Virus record (IMG/VR): IMGVR_UViG_3300043411_000942
Location: 168,938 to 232,937 of that record
Source: a virus
Strand: one strand, 5' to 3'
DNA length: 64,000 bases
The stretch's first letter is position 1. Every line of letters starts with the position of its first letter. Below the pieces are notes generated by a model. It worked only from the letters and a program-made list of their open reading frames with translations, had not been told where the DNA came from and made no database searches. This document shows, piece by piece, positions 17,125 to 26,394 of this stretch. Made by a program: the position numbers and the translations under genes.

Positions 17125-18453
17125 ATGGATGTCCGCAAGAAAGTTCGAGTAATCCTAGCACGGGAGGAAGCTGAAAACCCGCTTCCTCCAGAGGAGACGT
17201 CGTTTGTGGGTAGTGGGAAAAGAGACATTCCCCCTAAGCACAAGTTCGACCCCAAGGCTCTTAAGCCCCTCTCTAGGACCCTACTTTCTGCTAGCGTTGC
17301 GCTTGGGCACTCTGTCACAGCCTTCAAAGAGTTCACTCGAATCAAGTCATCTAGTATCTCTCCAGATGGTAAGCTTGGGGGTCGGGGTTACGTACTAGAG
17401 GTGAAGGACGTACGAGCGAAGTTGCAACAAGCTTGTGAGCTACTGTCTTCCGTGACAGATACGATGTTCGATGAGATCAACGCCCCACATTGGACTCCGA
17501 GCCTTGGGGAGTTGGATGTGAATGAGGCTGAGGATATCACGGAGCTAGTGGAGGAGGCTGGGGAGGTTCTGGAGGACCCCGAGAAAGCTGGAGAGAAGGA
17601 CCTAGACGCCATAGAGAGTAAGAATGATGGGCCTGGAGGGTCATCCAAGAGCACTCTGTGGAAAGATACAGAGAAGGGTAAGGCCTCAGAGGTACCCAAT
17701 GGGGGAGCCAAGGAGCAGGGAACTCAAGCAAGACCGTTCGGTCAAGTGAAGCAAGCCAATAGCTCTCTTCCCGTAGACACTCTTCCTGGCCCTAGGGTAA
17801 ACCACTTGGACCGTGGAGACCAGTTGGGACCAGAAGGGTCCTATAATCGAGATGAGCCCCTCGTTGAGGACGCTTGGGGGATGTCGAGCACCCTAGAGCC
17901 TATCTACGGGGAGAAGTGGGCTACCGGAGATGCCTGGGGAGAGGCTGCCATCCCTGACGGTAACGATGGCGTAGCTACAGACGCAAATGACTTTGGGCTA
18001 GGGTTTGGGGCTAAGGGTCAAGGTTCTGGGGGTTACGGAGTTACAGCTCCAGACGGGCGAGGAGTTTGGGGGCCTTCTAGTGACCTCCCTCAAGACTTGG
18101 GAGCCCCTACAACAGCCCCACAAAACGCTCCTTATCTAAATGAGAGTGGGCGGAACGTTTGGGCGTCAAGTGATGCTTGGGGTGTTGCGAAGCTTCCTAC
18201 GGACAGTCCTGTTGCACGGTCTGATTACTACGATGGGGACAAGGGTGGGAATCAGTTCAACGTTCTAACAGGAGACTCTCAGCTACCTGGACAGGATGTC
18301 TCTTTCAAAGTAGATGTCAATCTACCTAACGTGGGCTACTCTTATGAGCACCAAGACGTCCCATACGCTAAGTACGACTCTAGTACGCACTCTCATCGCC
18401 ACGATCAACAAGACTTGTGGAATGACGAAAACTTTGATAGGGTAGGTAAGTAA
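17125..18453 (+). CDS. Unknown acidic, low-complexity protein with DAWG repeats
   Basis: The 442-aa protein has a folded-looking N-terminal third (about 1-140, mostly helical). A long Glu/Gly/Pro-rich, probably disordered remainder follows. Three copies of a DAWG motif (EDAWGMSS, GDAWGEAA, SDAWGVAK) lie in the second half, each near acidic and Pro residues. The C-terminus is His/Asp-rich (HSHRHDQQDLW). I do not recognise it; location suggests a virion or assembly protein. One base separates its stop from the next ATG. Confidence 0.65.
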   Translation: MDVRKKVRVILAREEAENPLPPEETSFVGSGKRDIPPKHKFDPKALKPLSRTLLSASVALGHSVTAFKEFTRIKSSSISPDGKLGGRGYVLEVKDVRAKLQQACELLSSVTDTMFDEINAPHWTPSLGELDVNEAEDITELVEEAGEVLEDPEKAGEKDLDAIESKNDGPGGSSKSTLWKDTEKGKASEVPNGGAKEQGTQARPFGQVKQANSSLPVDTLPGPRVNHLDRGDQLGPEGSYNRDEPLVEDAWGMSSTLEPIYGEKWATGDAWGEAAIPDGNDGVATDANDFGLGFGAKGQGSGGYGVTAPDGRGVWGPSSDLPQDLGAPTTAPQNAPYLNESGRNVWASSDAWGVAKLPTDSPVARSDYYDGDKGGNQFNVLTGDSQLPGQDVSFKVDVNLPNVGYSYEHQDVPYAKYDSSTHSHRHDQQDLWNDENFDRVGK

Positions 18454-18454
18454 C

Positions 18455-20464
18455 ATGACTGATCTAGGTGACATTTCTGACCTCCTAAAGGAGGGTTCGG
18501 TATCGGACCTTGATTGGCTCGACGTTAACGAAAAAGACTACCGAGCTTTGGACACCCTACCTAAGCAGAATCTCGATATAGCTCCTGACTTAGAGGCTAT
18601 GTGGGCACATGAGGATAAGCCTGCAACAAACTACCTCGTCCCAAATACTGGAGCACCTCGGACCCTAAGTGACTTGAGCGAAGCTCATATCAAGAGTGCG
18701 TCGGTACCTCAAGTTGCCAAGGTGGCTCGATTTGCAATCATGCAGTCGACAAACGCCAATAAGATTGCACATGCCATCACCTCCAGGTTCGATGCAGGTA
18801 CAATTCTAGTAGCCAAAAGCGCCTTAGGTCAAGTCCTACAGGAAAAAGGCTTGCTAGGTGGGTACTACATTGCGGCATCTGACTTTGATGGGTGTAACCA
18901 AGCCGCTCAGAAGGTAGTCGCCTTTACTCGTAAGTTTGCAGGTGGGGCTAGATTCGTACTAGCCAAGGACAAGTGCCAAGGCTGCGTACACAATGCTGGC
19001 GGAGCTTGTGGTGTTTTCCAGAAGCAGTTGGTCACTGAGGTTCCCTACACGGAAGAGCTTGCAGTTGCTGTAGAGAATTCTCAGGCTTCTCAAGGTAAGC
19101 AGGCTTCTCAAGGTGTCGGATCACCTAAGGCTCGTATCCAACGTGCTCTATTGGCGAAGGATGTGAGGGTTGTAGCTGTTGAGACCCCTAAGCCCATCCT
19201 AAATCCAGCTCAGCAACTAAGGGCAGTGAAAGCTACAGGTAAGGTTCACCTACCTGTCGTTGAGAGTCAGAGAGCTAGTCTTGCTGTGGCAGACCAAGTT
19301 TGGGTACCACCTCAACCAAGTGGTAAAGTGGCGTCGACTTCGGCCACGTCTCACCACCTAAGCAAAACAGCTTTCGAGGTAAAAGCCCTTCTACAACGAG
19401 AGATGCTTAGGGGTCGAGGAGAGCAGGATTTGCTATCTGCGTTGAAGCTGTCCTTCAGTGTGGCAGATCTCAAGGCAACGAGATCGGATTGGGAGCCTCT
19501 ATTCAAAGAGGCAGGCTTCTTTGGTACCGTGTACTCCACTCAAACTGCCTTTGACGATTGCCACCAGGGGGCAGACTTTCTTGCGAAGCATAATGCTTCT
19601 GTCAAGTCGATCGTAGCTGGAGGTAAGTGCCAAGGGTGCATATACAACAAGCTAGCTCGTTGTATGCTCTACGGCCGCCCACTCGTAGCTAAGGCAGAGG
19701 ACGCCCTAACTTCTGAGGTGGTTCAGAATGTCATTTGGGAGCACAGGCTCGCGGGTCGGTTGGAGACTGGGGCGGATAAGGTTGTATGGGGAGACACTCC
19801 TAAGCAGGCACTGAAGGAGATCTACCGTCAGGCTTCAACCAAGCCAACGGTTGACACTACTAGGTATGTAGAGCAAGCGTTTAGAGGTAAGGACCACGGT
19901 CACGTAACTGCTGGCCTAACCAAGCGAGAGATCGTCAGAACGGCATCCAAGTACCTAAACGAGGGTTTGTACGGGACCCAGCTAAGAGAGGCTCTTAAGC
20001 GTCAATTTGACCCTAGAGATATCGTAGCTGCGAAGCAGGAACTGAGATCCGTCCTAGCTGAGCAGGGACTACAGGGTATATTCTACGTAGACCCCATGGT
20101 CTATGGGGACTATGCCAAAGGGTGTGATGAGGGTGCTAGGTACCATCGAGCGCGACTTGTCCCCTACGTCAAGTTGGGGTCTGGTTGCGAGAGCTGTGTA
20201 CTTCAGACTCGCGTAGGGCATTGCTCGAAGTACAACAAGCCTCTTGTTGTGGAGCCTCCATACACCGATAAGCAGGCCCAGCAGAGAGAGATCCTGGCAA
20301 CCGGGGAGTCTACAAAGGCAGACCTTGGTAGCCTCATGCACAATAGCCCGTCTATCTTGGCTCAGTTTGAGATGCAGGCAGGAGTAAATGAGCTGACTCT
20401 GAACCCAACTACAAGCAAGTCCACTGTAACCGTGGAGCTTGGTGGAATAGAGTTTGACCTATGA
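18455..20464 (+). CDS. Unknown protein with three Cys-rich modules
   Basis: The 669-aa protein contains three copies of an about-110-residue module, around residues 100-200, 310-420 and 500-610. Each has a helical lead (FDAGTILVAKSAL-like), then GLLGGYY-like strand, an acidic spot (DFDGCNQ, AFDDCHQ, VYGDYAKGCD), and a C-x2-C...C set (KCQGCVHN...CGVF, KCQGCIYN...CMLY, GCESCVLQ...CSKY) ending in a PLV strand. Four conserved Cys per module fit a metal site. The linkers are Ala/Gln/Ser-rich. Function unknown; it lies in the run leading to the terminase genes and may be a virion component. Confidence 0.7.
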   Translation: MTDLGDISDLLKEGSVSDLDWLDVNEKDYRALDTLPKQNLDIAPDLEAMWAHEDKPATNYLVPNTGAPRTLSDLSEAHIKSASVPQVAKVARFAIMQSTNANKIAHAITSRFDAGTILVAKSALGQVLQEKGLLGGYYIAASDFDGCNQAAQKVVAFTRKFAGGARFVLAKDKCQGCVHNAGGACGVFQKQLVTEVPYTEELAVAVENSQASQGKQASQGVGSPKARIQRALLAKDVRVVAVETPKPILNPAQQLRAVKATGKVHLPVVESQRASLAVADQVWVPPQPSGKVASTSATSHHLSKTAFEVKALLQREMLRGRGEQDLLSALKLSFSVADLKATRSDWEPLFKEAGFFGTVYSTQTAFDDCHQGADFLAKHNASVKSIVAGGKCQGCIYNKLARCMLYGRPLVAKAEDALTSEVVQNVIWEHRLAGRLETGADKVVWGDTPKQALKEIYRQASTKPTVDTTRYVEQAFRGKDHGHVTAGLTKREIVRTASKYLNEGLYGTQLREALKRQFDPRDIVAAKQELRSVLAEQGLQGIFYVDPMVYGDYAKGCDEGARYHRARLVPYVKLGSGCESCVLQTRVGHCSKYNKPLVVEPPYTDKQAQQREILATGESTKADLGSLMHNSPSILAQFEMQAGVNELTLNPTTSKSTVTVELGGIEFDL

Positions 20465-20859
20465 GCGATGACACGCTCCTTCTCAGGGTAGCTGCTAGAT
20501 TTCTTCGTGCGGATCAGCCCTCAGGGCAACGCAAGAAGGACAAGGCCTTAGTAAAGCCCGTGAACAAGCTAAAGGGTATTGGTAAGTCTACCACGAAAGA
20601 GCATGGTAAGGCTATGCCCGATGGGCATGACGATACCGTATCGCCAAATCGCAAGGACTTGAGACCCGAAGATCTGTTTATCCCAAAGCCTGATCAGGTC
20701 GGAGTGCGAAACTTAGCTGAAACTGGTAAGGACCTCTCGAAGGCTATCAAAAACCAGATACCTAAGGATAGAGGGTACGCTACGGTGCGAAATCTATCCC
20801 AGTACTTGATCGAAACAGCAGGTGGGGGAGGTACTCCCCCCGTGAACGTAAAGAAGTAG
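20461..20859 (+). CDS. Unknown small protein with N-terminal VAARFL motif
   Basis: The 132-aa basic protein overlaps the upstream stop (ATGA). It begins LLLRVAARFLRADQPSGQ, then is Lys/Gly/Asp-rich and probably disordered before a short helical end (YATVRNLSQYLIETAGGGG). A nearly identical VAARFL segment occurs in the 1200-aa protein at 30328. No recognised family. Confidence 0.65.
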   Translation: MSDDTLLLRVAARFLRADQPSGQRKKDKALVKPVNKLKGIGKSTTKEHGKAMPDGHDDTVSPNRKDLRPEDLFIPKPDQVGVRNLAETGKDLSKAIKNQIPKDRGYATVRNLSQYLIETAGGGGTPPVNVKK

Positions 20860-20867
20860 GAGTTCAA

Positions 20868-21449
20868 ATGAGTAACTCAGGTGATAGGGTAGCTTCGGTA
20901 TTGTCGATCGTACCTGTACATGGGGCTCCAAGGACAGATAAGAACGACCTGAAGGTCAAGCGAAAGCCTGGACGACCTCGCAAGGTTGAGCGAGCAGCTA
21001 CGACAAGTGACCTAGAGTATCACGCTGAATTGGTCACAAAGCGTCAAGAGTTTATCGGTACTGACGAACTCGTCAAAGCCGTTGAGGCAAAAGACGGCCC
21101 ACTCAACATCCTCTACCTCATCAAGAAGGAAGTCGCGAAGGAGGCAGCTAGCCTCCACTTCGAGCGAATTGAGACCGAGAAGCACGGTAGGGATACTGGC
21201 CAAGTTTCGACACGTCGAATTGAAGCCCTGAAGAAGATCGCAGACATTGAGCTTAAGATCAAGGAGCTAGACAACGAGTCTATCAACCTATCTAGCGAAC
21301 GTATGCAGAAGGTCTTCCAGCAATGGGTTGAGGCCCTCAGGGAGATTGCTCAAGAGACTATGCCTCCTGAGATGTTGGACTTGTTCTTCAATCGATTCTC
21401 CACGGCAATGGAAGGTTGGGAAGAGCGGGCAACGGGCGCACTCAAGTGA
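20868..21449 (+). CDS. Putative terminase small subunit
   Basis: The 193-aa protein lies 3 bases before the large terminase gene. It has an AT-hook-like KRKPGRPRK near residue 30, then a mostly helical body with long charged helices (about 95-150), compatible with an oligomeric small terminase that recognises the packaging site. No sequence signature proves this; the call rests on gene order, size, the basic DNA-binding N-terminus and helicity. Confidence 0.5.
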   Translation: MSNSGDRVASVLSIVPVHGAPRTDKNDLKVKRKPGRPRKVERAATTSDLEYHAELVTKRQEFIGTDELVKAVEAKDGPLNILYLIKKEVAKEAASLHFERIETEKHGRDTGQVSTRRIEALKKIADIELKIKELDNESINLSSERMQKVFQQWVEALREIAQETMPPEMLDLFFNRFSTAMEGWEERATGALK

Positions 21450-21452
21450 TCT

Positions 21453-24400
21453 ATGGCTCAAGATAAGAAACAGGTTGGGATTGCCAACCTCATCCGTAGT
21501 GCTGGGCACAGATCAAAGTCAACAGATAAGAACAGCAAAGCGGGGCTTCTCACGACTACGAAGAGTGGTCGTGAGATTCGCATATTCGACATTCTGACCT
21601 ATATTGAAGCCCCTTGGGGCCTCAATATGACGTTGTACCCAGTACAACGGTTCATAGTCAAGCTCTACTACAACCTACCCCTAGATGAGGTCTTACCTGA
21701 GAACGTGAATCGTCAGATTCGGGTCTCAGACATGTTCAACAGTAAGATACTGTACACCTTCACGGAGAAGGAGTACCTCCATTACCTATACAACGAGGGT
21801 CGCTGCAACATCAAAGAGCAGGACCACATGCGGAGGCAACTTACACTTCCGATAGGTCGGCGCGCGGGCAAGTGCAAGTCTCCGAAATCTTTAGTGGTTA
21901 CGTCAAAAGGCCTTTTAGAGCTTTCTGAACTAGGGGATGTTAGTGGGCCTGAGTGGCAACCCCTTACCATCACTGTCGCACAAGCTGGAGGGCGTCAGGC
22001 ACAATCGTCTCACTTCTACAATAACGGGGTAAGTCAAACCCGTAAGATTAAATTACGCTGTGGCATTGAGGACGAAAGCACTCCCAACCATAGAGTAATG
22101 ATACTAAGTAAAGACGGTGTTGTTGATTGGAAGTGCATGGGGGATGTCCAAGTAGGGGACTATGTAGCGGTCAGTAGAGGTACGGATCTTTGGCCAACTG
22201 TCATGTTCCCCGTACCTAAGGCAAACTTGTGGTCTCTCCCAGATGTAGTTGATGAGGACTTTGGGTTATTTCTAGGGTACTTGGTTGGGGACGGAACCTG
22301 GGGGCAAGCTTCGTACTTAGAGCTTACAGGTTTGGAGGCTCAGGTTCGTAGATTCTCTCAGATTGCATCAAAAGTTTTAGGGCACCCTGGTCGTTGCTAC
22401 CCAGCAATAGGATCTGATAATGGTTGGCGTTGGAGGTTTGACGGGGTGGGCGTAGGGGTTAACGGGCCAGCTAGAGAAGTTAGAGGTGTCTTGCATGACC
22501 TTGGATTTAACCTCGACGTAGAACGAGACAAGAAACGAGTCCCTTTCTCCATTAGAAGGTCCCCTAAGTCTGTTGTTTGTGCGTTTCTTCGTGGGCTATT
22601 TGAGACTGATGGGTGTTCGGAAGACTCTGGTCGAATTATTACACTCTCCTCATCTAGCTTTGAACTTGCCCGTGAAGTCCAACTGCTGTTGTTGAACTTA
22701 GGGGTGATTACGCATATTGGGTCGAAGTGGAACGCTAAGTACAAAAAGCACTACGCCATCCTTTCAATAAGGGGGGCGGAGTCTCGGGCAATTTTCTGCG
22801 AGCAGATCGGGTTTGACTCTGACAGAAAACAAGGACCCCTCCTAGAGAAGGTAGCTCAGCAAAAGGTAAGAGCTGACAACAAGTCAGACACCGAAGCTAT
22901 CCCCAACCAATTTGATTGGTTACAATCCCTACTAGGCCTTATCCCTAAGCGGAATGCTTCTGCTGGCAAACCTGGGTGGGGGCGAAGCCTTCTACGCCAA
23001 GAGTTAGGTAATGCTATCAAACCAGGGTCCTCTGAGGACCTTAGTTACCCCAGATTACGTAAGGCTCTTGTTGTAGCGGGGAACTTAGGCGCTGAGGGTC
23101 CAGTTGTAGACCACTTCGAGGAGTTGCTGCGGCTCAATTACTTTTACGACCCAATTGTCTCGATAGAGGAGGGAGAAGCTCAGGTTTACGACTTGACCGT
23201 GCCAGACGGGGAGGCGTTTGTCGCCAATGGTATGGTCAACCATAACACAACTCTCTCAGCAATTTTCGCTAGTTACGAGTTGTACCGTCTCCTTTCTCTG
23301 CATGATCCGCAGGAGTACTACGGACTCCCGAACGGAAACCGCATACAAATCATTAGCGTTGCTACCGACAAGGACCAAGCAGGGCTGTTGTTCAATGACG
23401 TGACCGCGCACATGGCTAAGTGCGAGTTCTTCAAGCCGTACATTGCCAACAACACGCTATCCTACGTTCAGTTGAGAACCCCTAGTGACATAGAAAAATA
23501 CGGACCAACCAACAGGACGACAGACGGCAAGTTTACGTCCTTCAACGGCAAGGCTTCAATCCGCGTAACCTTCAAAGCTAGTATCTCAAAGGGCCTTCGT
23601 GGAGCTGGTAACGTAGTCATCATCCTAGACGAGATGGCTCACTTCCAGGCTAATGGATCTAGCTCTGCGAAGGACATCTACGACGCAATCACTCCCTCCG
23701 CAGCTGCCTTCTCTCAGAAGGACTTGAACACTGGGTTGCCGATCAATGGTTCAGAGACCGAATCTGAGGCTAGGATCATCGGTATCTCCTCCCCCTTGAA
23801 TAAGGCAGGTAAGTTCTACGAGCTGTTTCACCTTGGCATGAGTCGAGGTGAAGGTTCGGAGAACATGCTTGTCATTCAAGCTCCGACTTGGGAGGTGAAC
23901 CCTACCGTACCTACGAGCTACTATAGGGCAAAGTACCATGAGGACCCTACGGTTTTCATGACAGAGCATGGGGCTCTATTCTCTGACCGTGTACGAGGTT
24001 GGATCGAGCGTGAGCAGGATCTTACGTCCTGTATACGCTCAGACCTACGCCCAAGGTCTTACGGGCCGGTCCGCTACCCGCATCAGATGGGTCTTGACGT
24101 GGGTATGGTAGGGGACGGGACGACTGTAGCCATTACTCACTGCGAGGGTCAAAACGTCATTCTAGACTACCACGAGGCGTGGTACGCAGGAGTGTCGTGG
24201 AAGGAATCGAACCCTCACCTCACTGCCCCTCTAGTAGACTACGCCAAGATGCTAGAGACGGTAGAGCGGTTGGACTTTGATGAGATTGCTAATTGGATCG
24301 TCACGTTATCCAAGAAATTCTACCTGACGTCTGGGATCTTCGATAGGTGGAACGGGCTACCCTTAGAGCAAGCGCTGCACAAAAAGGGGCTCAAGCAATT

Positions 24401-24812
24401 CAAGAGTGAGTTCTTCACCCGAGACGACCGAAGTCGAATGTTTCAGGCCATGAAGCTCATGTTGTTCGATCATCGTATTGTCCTGTACGATTGGCCGATA
24501 ACAGCGGATGGGAAGGCTAAGCACAGCCCCCTGATTGAAGAGCTGTTGAGTCTGCAAGCCACTCAGATGGCTAAGAACCAGATCCTAGTGGAGGCCCCCA
24601 AGATCCTTGGGGCGCACGATGACGTTTCAGATGCGTTGGTACGTGCCGTGTGGCTCTCGTTAGAGCAAGTCTCCAACCAAAAGTCTACGGCTCGACCTGA
24701 GGGAAGTAGTAGCCTCGCTCGTGGGTCGTCATTACAAGGGTACCAAGTACGCAGGGCCCGTAACCATGGGGTGTTGCTAGATCGTAACGTGCGAGGGTTA
24801 CGTCGGCGATAA
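21453..24812 (+). CDS. Terminase large subunit interrupted by an intein
   Basis: The 1119-aa precursor contains an ATPase-nuclease terminase of about 661 aa plus a 458-aa intein (residues 141-598). The extein parts join as GRRAGK + TTLSAIF, restoring Walker A; Walker B is VVIILDEMAHF. The nuclease domain shows LDVGMVGDGT, an IFDRW segment and AHDDVSDAL, whose acids should bind metal. The enzyme pumps DNA into the prohead and cuts it. Because the intein splits the ATP-binding loop, the protein cannot work until splicing is complete. The start is the ATG three bases after the TerS-like stop. Confidence 0.93.
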   Translation: MAQDKKQVGIANLIRSAGHRSKSTDKNSKAGLLTTTKSGREIRIFDILTYIEAPWGLNMTLYPVQRFIVKLYYNLPLDEVLPENVNRQIRVSDMFNSKILYTFTEKEYLHYLYNEGRCNIKEQDHMRRQLTLPIGRRAGKCKSPKSLVVTSKGLLELSELGDVSGPEWQPLTITVAQAGGRQAQSSHFYNNGVSQTRKIKLRCGIEDESTPNHRVMILSKDGVVDWKCMGDVQVGDYVAVSRGTDLWPTVMFPVPKANLWSLPDVVDEDFGLFLGYLVGDGTWGQASYLELTGLEAQVRRFSQIASKVLGHPGRCYPAIGSDNGWRWRFDGVGVGVNGPAREVRGVLHDLGFNLDVERDKKRVPFSIRRSPKSVVCAFLRGLFETDGCSEDSGRIITLSSSSFELAREVQLLLLNLGVITHIGSKWNAKYKKHYAILSIRGAESRAIFCEQIGFDSDRKQGPLLEKVAQQKVRADNKSDTEAIPNQFDWLQSLLGLIPKRNASAGKPGWGRSLLRQELGNAIKPGSSEDLSYPRLRKALVVAGNLGAEGPVVDHFEELLRLNYFYDPIVSIEEGEAQVYDLTVPDGEAFVANGMVNHNTTLSAIFASYELYRLLSLHDPQEYYGLPNGNRIQIISVATDKDQAGLLFNDVTAHMAKCEFFKPYIANNTLSYVQLRTPSDIEKYGPTNRTTDGKFTSFNGKASIRVTFKASISKGLRGAGNVVIILDEMAHFQANGSSSAKDIYDAITPSAAAFSQKDLNTGLPINGSETESEARIIGISSPLNKAGKFYELFHLGMSRGEGSENMLVIQAPTWEVNPTVPTSYYRAKYHEDPTVFMTEHGALFSDRVRGWIEREQDLTSCIRSDLRPRSYGPVRYPHQMGLDVGMVGDGTTVAITHCEGQNVILDYHEAWYAGVSWKESNPHLTAPLVDYAKMLETVERLDFDEIANWIVTLSKKFYLTSGIFDRWNGLPLEQALHKKGLKQFKSEFFTRDDRSRMFQAMKLMLFDHRIVLYDWPITADGKAKHSPLIEELLSLQATQMAKNQILVEAPKILGAHDDVSDALVRAVWLSLEQVSNQKSTARPEGSSSLARGSSLQGYQVRRARNHGVLLDRNVRGLRRR
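21873..23246 (+). mobile_element. Intein with LAGLIDADG homing endonuclease in terL
   Basis: The insert starts with Cys141 directly after Walker A Lys140 and ends ...MVNHN before Thr599, the +1 residue. TPNHRV is splicing block B, and YDLTVPDGEAFVANG is block F. Two LAGLIDADG-type helices (FLGYLVGDGT near residue 275 and FLRGLFETDG near 382) mark the homing endonuclease. Length is 458 aa, usual for a full-size intein. Confidence 0.95.
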
Positions 24813-24836
24813 TGTCCCTGTACGGAAAGCTATACA

Positions 24837-25874
24837 ATGGATCCAGTAGTTCGGGCAGTTGTAGCCAAGTACAAAGAGAAGCTAATCTCTGAGAAGGGGA
24901 ATACCGTCTACTTGTACAGTGAGCGTCAAGTCGCTTCTCGCAATCGCCAGAAGGCTGAGCGGGTTGAAAAGCTACGCAACCATATCAGTAAGTTGCGAAC
25001 GCAGGTCAAGGAGGACCTCAAGAGTGAGGACCCTAAGAAGAAGCTTACCGCTCTCGCAGTTGCTCTAATCGACCACACCTACGAGCGAGTAGGAAATGAC
25101 GGGTCTGCGGAAAATGGGCACTATGGGGTAACAGGTTGGCAAAAGCAGCATGTTACGTTTGGTAAGGGCTCCGCTACAATCAAGTACATCGGTAAGTCTG
25201 GTGTGAAGCACGAGAAGAAGGTCACGGATGCTTCCATTCTCAAAGCATTGAAGGCTGCGTGGGAGTCAGTAGAGTCTGCAAAGTTGGGTATCTTTGATGC
25301 AGATGGAGCTAAGGTATCCTCTAGGGACGTGAACTCGTATCTTGAGGCATTTAAGGTCACTGCAAAGGACTTGCGTGGATTTCATGCGAATCGTGAGATG
25401 CAGGAACGCCTTAAGGTCTTGCGAGGTAAGGGCGGCAAGCTACCTGAGGACAAGAAGGCTCGGGAGAAGAAACTCAAAGACGAGTTTCAGGAGGCCTTGG
25501 AGGGTACAGCCGAGATTGTAGGGCATGAGTCAGCTACTCTACGAAAACAGTATCTAGTCTCCTCTATCGAAGAGGCCTACCTAAAGGATGGTACTGTCGT
25601 GGAAAAGCTAACGAAGTCTGCAATGGATTGCCAGCCTGATCCGCCTTTGCTTTTCGCGAATAGGATCATACGGCAGCTTGTTGACCACATGGCATCCTCA
25701 GACTTGGTCATTGACGAGGCTGACTTCAACAACCTGCGTTCTGTCTTTCGTAGGTGCCAGGGCAGTTGGGAGAAGGTGTTGAGTGGGGACCCTGTTCACA
25801 CTGAACTATTGAAGACCATCGTAAGTACCTGGACGCAACTACCTGAGCGTAAGCAGGACATGGAGCGTACCTGA
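24837..25874 (+). CDS. Type IB DNA topoisomerase
   Basis: The 345-aa protein matches the catalytic core of poxvirus-type topoisomerase IB. Key residues are visible in order: Arg84 in YERVGN, Lys120 in YIGKSG, Arg180 in KDLRGFHA, His230 in VGHESATLR, and the nucleophile Tyr239 in RKQYL. Spacings (about 36 and 9 residues for Arg-Lys and His-Tyr) agree with the family. It would relax supercoils by a 3'-phosphotyrosine intermediate. The position directly after the terminase gene, not among replication genes, hints at a role in packaging or ejection topology, but that is inference. Confidence 0.85.
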   Translation: MDPVVRAVVAKYKEKLISEKGNTVYLYSERQVASRNRQKAERVEKLRNHISKLRTQVKEDLKSEDPKKKLTALAVALIDHTYERVGNDGSAENGHYGVTGWQKQHVTFGKGSATIKYIGKSGVKHEKKVTDASILKALKAAWESVESAKLGIFDADGAKVSSRDVNSYLEAFKVTAKDLRGFHANREMQERLKVLRGKGGKLPEDKKAREKKLKDEFQEALEGTAEIVGHESATLRKQYLVSSIEEAYLKDGTVVEKLTKSAMDCQPDPPLLFANRIIRQLVDHMASSDLVIDEADFNNLRSVFRRCQGSWEKVLSGDPVHTELLKTIVSTWTQLPERKQDMERT

Positions 25875-25875
25875 G

Positions 25876-26394
25876 ATGGATTTGCCTCGCACACGAGACT
25901 GCATTGTTTTGGTTAAGGGGGATAGTTACCCGGTAGCCATTTCAGCTGCATTAGCCACTGGAGGGTGGCAGGGAGGTCAGGGAGTTCAATGGTCAACTCC
26001 TACCCGAGACAACTTCGTGGTAACCTACTCGGATGGTCTCTACGCAGGGTTCCTTCTTTGGGGTAGTGATGAGCTAGGGGACAAACACACGGGTATGTCG
26101 GGCAACCAACCCCACTACAGATTTGCAACTTGTGGTGCTGGAGGGTGGTTGATTACGACTCGTACCTACGAGAAGTACACTTACGCTTCTCGTATTGGAG
26201 GTGGTCCGCTTATTCCAATCGTGTATTCCGCAAGTGATCGACTAGTTTTCAGTCTGCGGGGATGGCTGACGAAGGAAGACGAGTGGACCCTTTCAGGTGA
26301 CCCTCGTGCCCCAAACACATACTACATAGCTTTCGTATCCCAACCCCCTACGGCAGCGACTGAGTATTACTTAGGGGTTCAGGTGAGCATATGA
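25876..26394 (+). CDS. Virion-like paralog family, copy 1
   Basis: This 172-aa protein is the first of three paralogs (also 26391-26921 and 27538-28056). Shared features: an RxRDC start, KGD, GGWxGGQGVQW, TYSDGLYxGFLLxGSDE, then YTYASRIGGGPLxP and a C-terminal strand with a Q-T/V-S end. It is beta-rich, with no Cys pairs or membrane segment. Family not recognised. Its location just before the portal suggests a small structural or decoration protein, and three copies suggest repeated or hetero-oligomeric assemblies. Confidence 0.7.
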   Translation: MDLPRTRDCIVLVKGDSYPVAISAALATGGWQGGQGVQWSTPTRDNFVVTYSDGLYAGFLLWGSDELGDKHTGMSGNQPHYRFATCGAGGWLITTRTYEKYTYASRIGGGPLIPIVYSASDRLVFSLRGWLTKEDEWTLSGDPRAPNTYYIAFVSQPPTAATEYYLGVQVSI

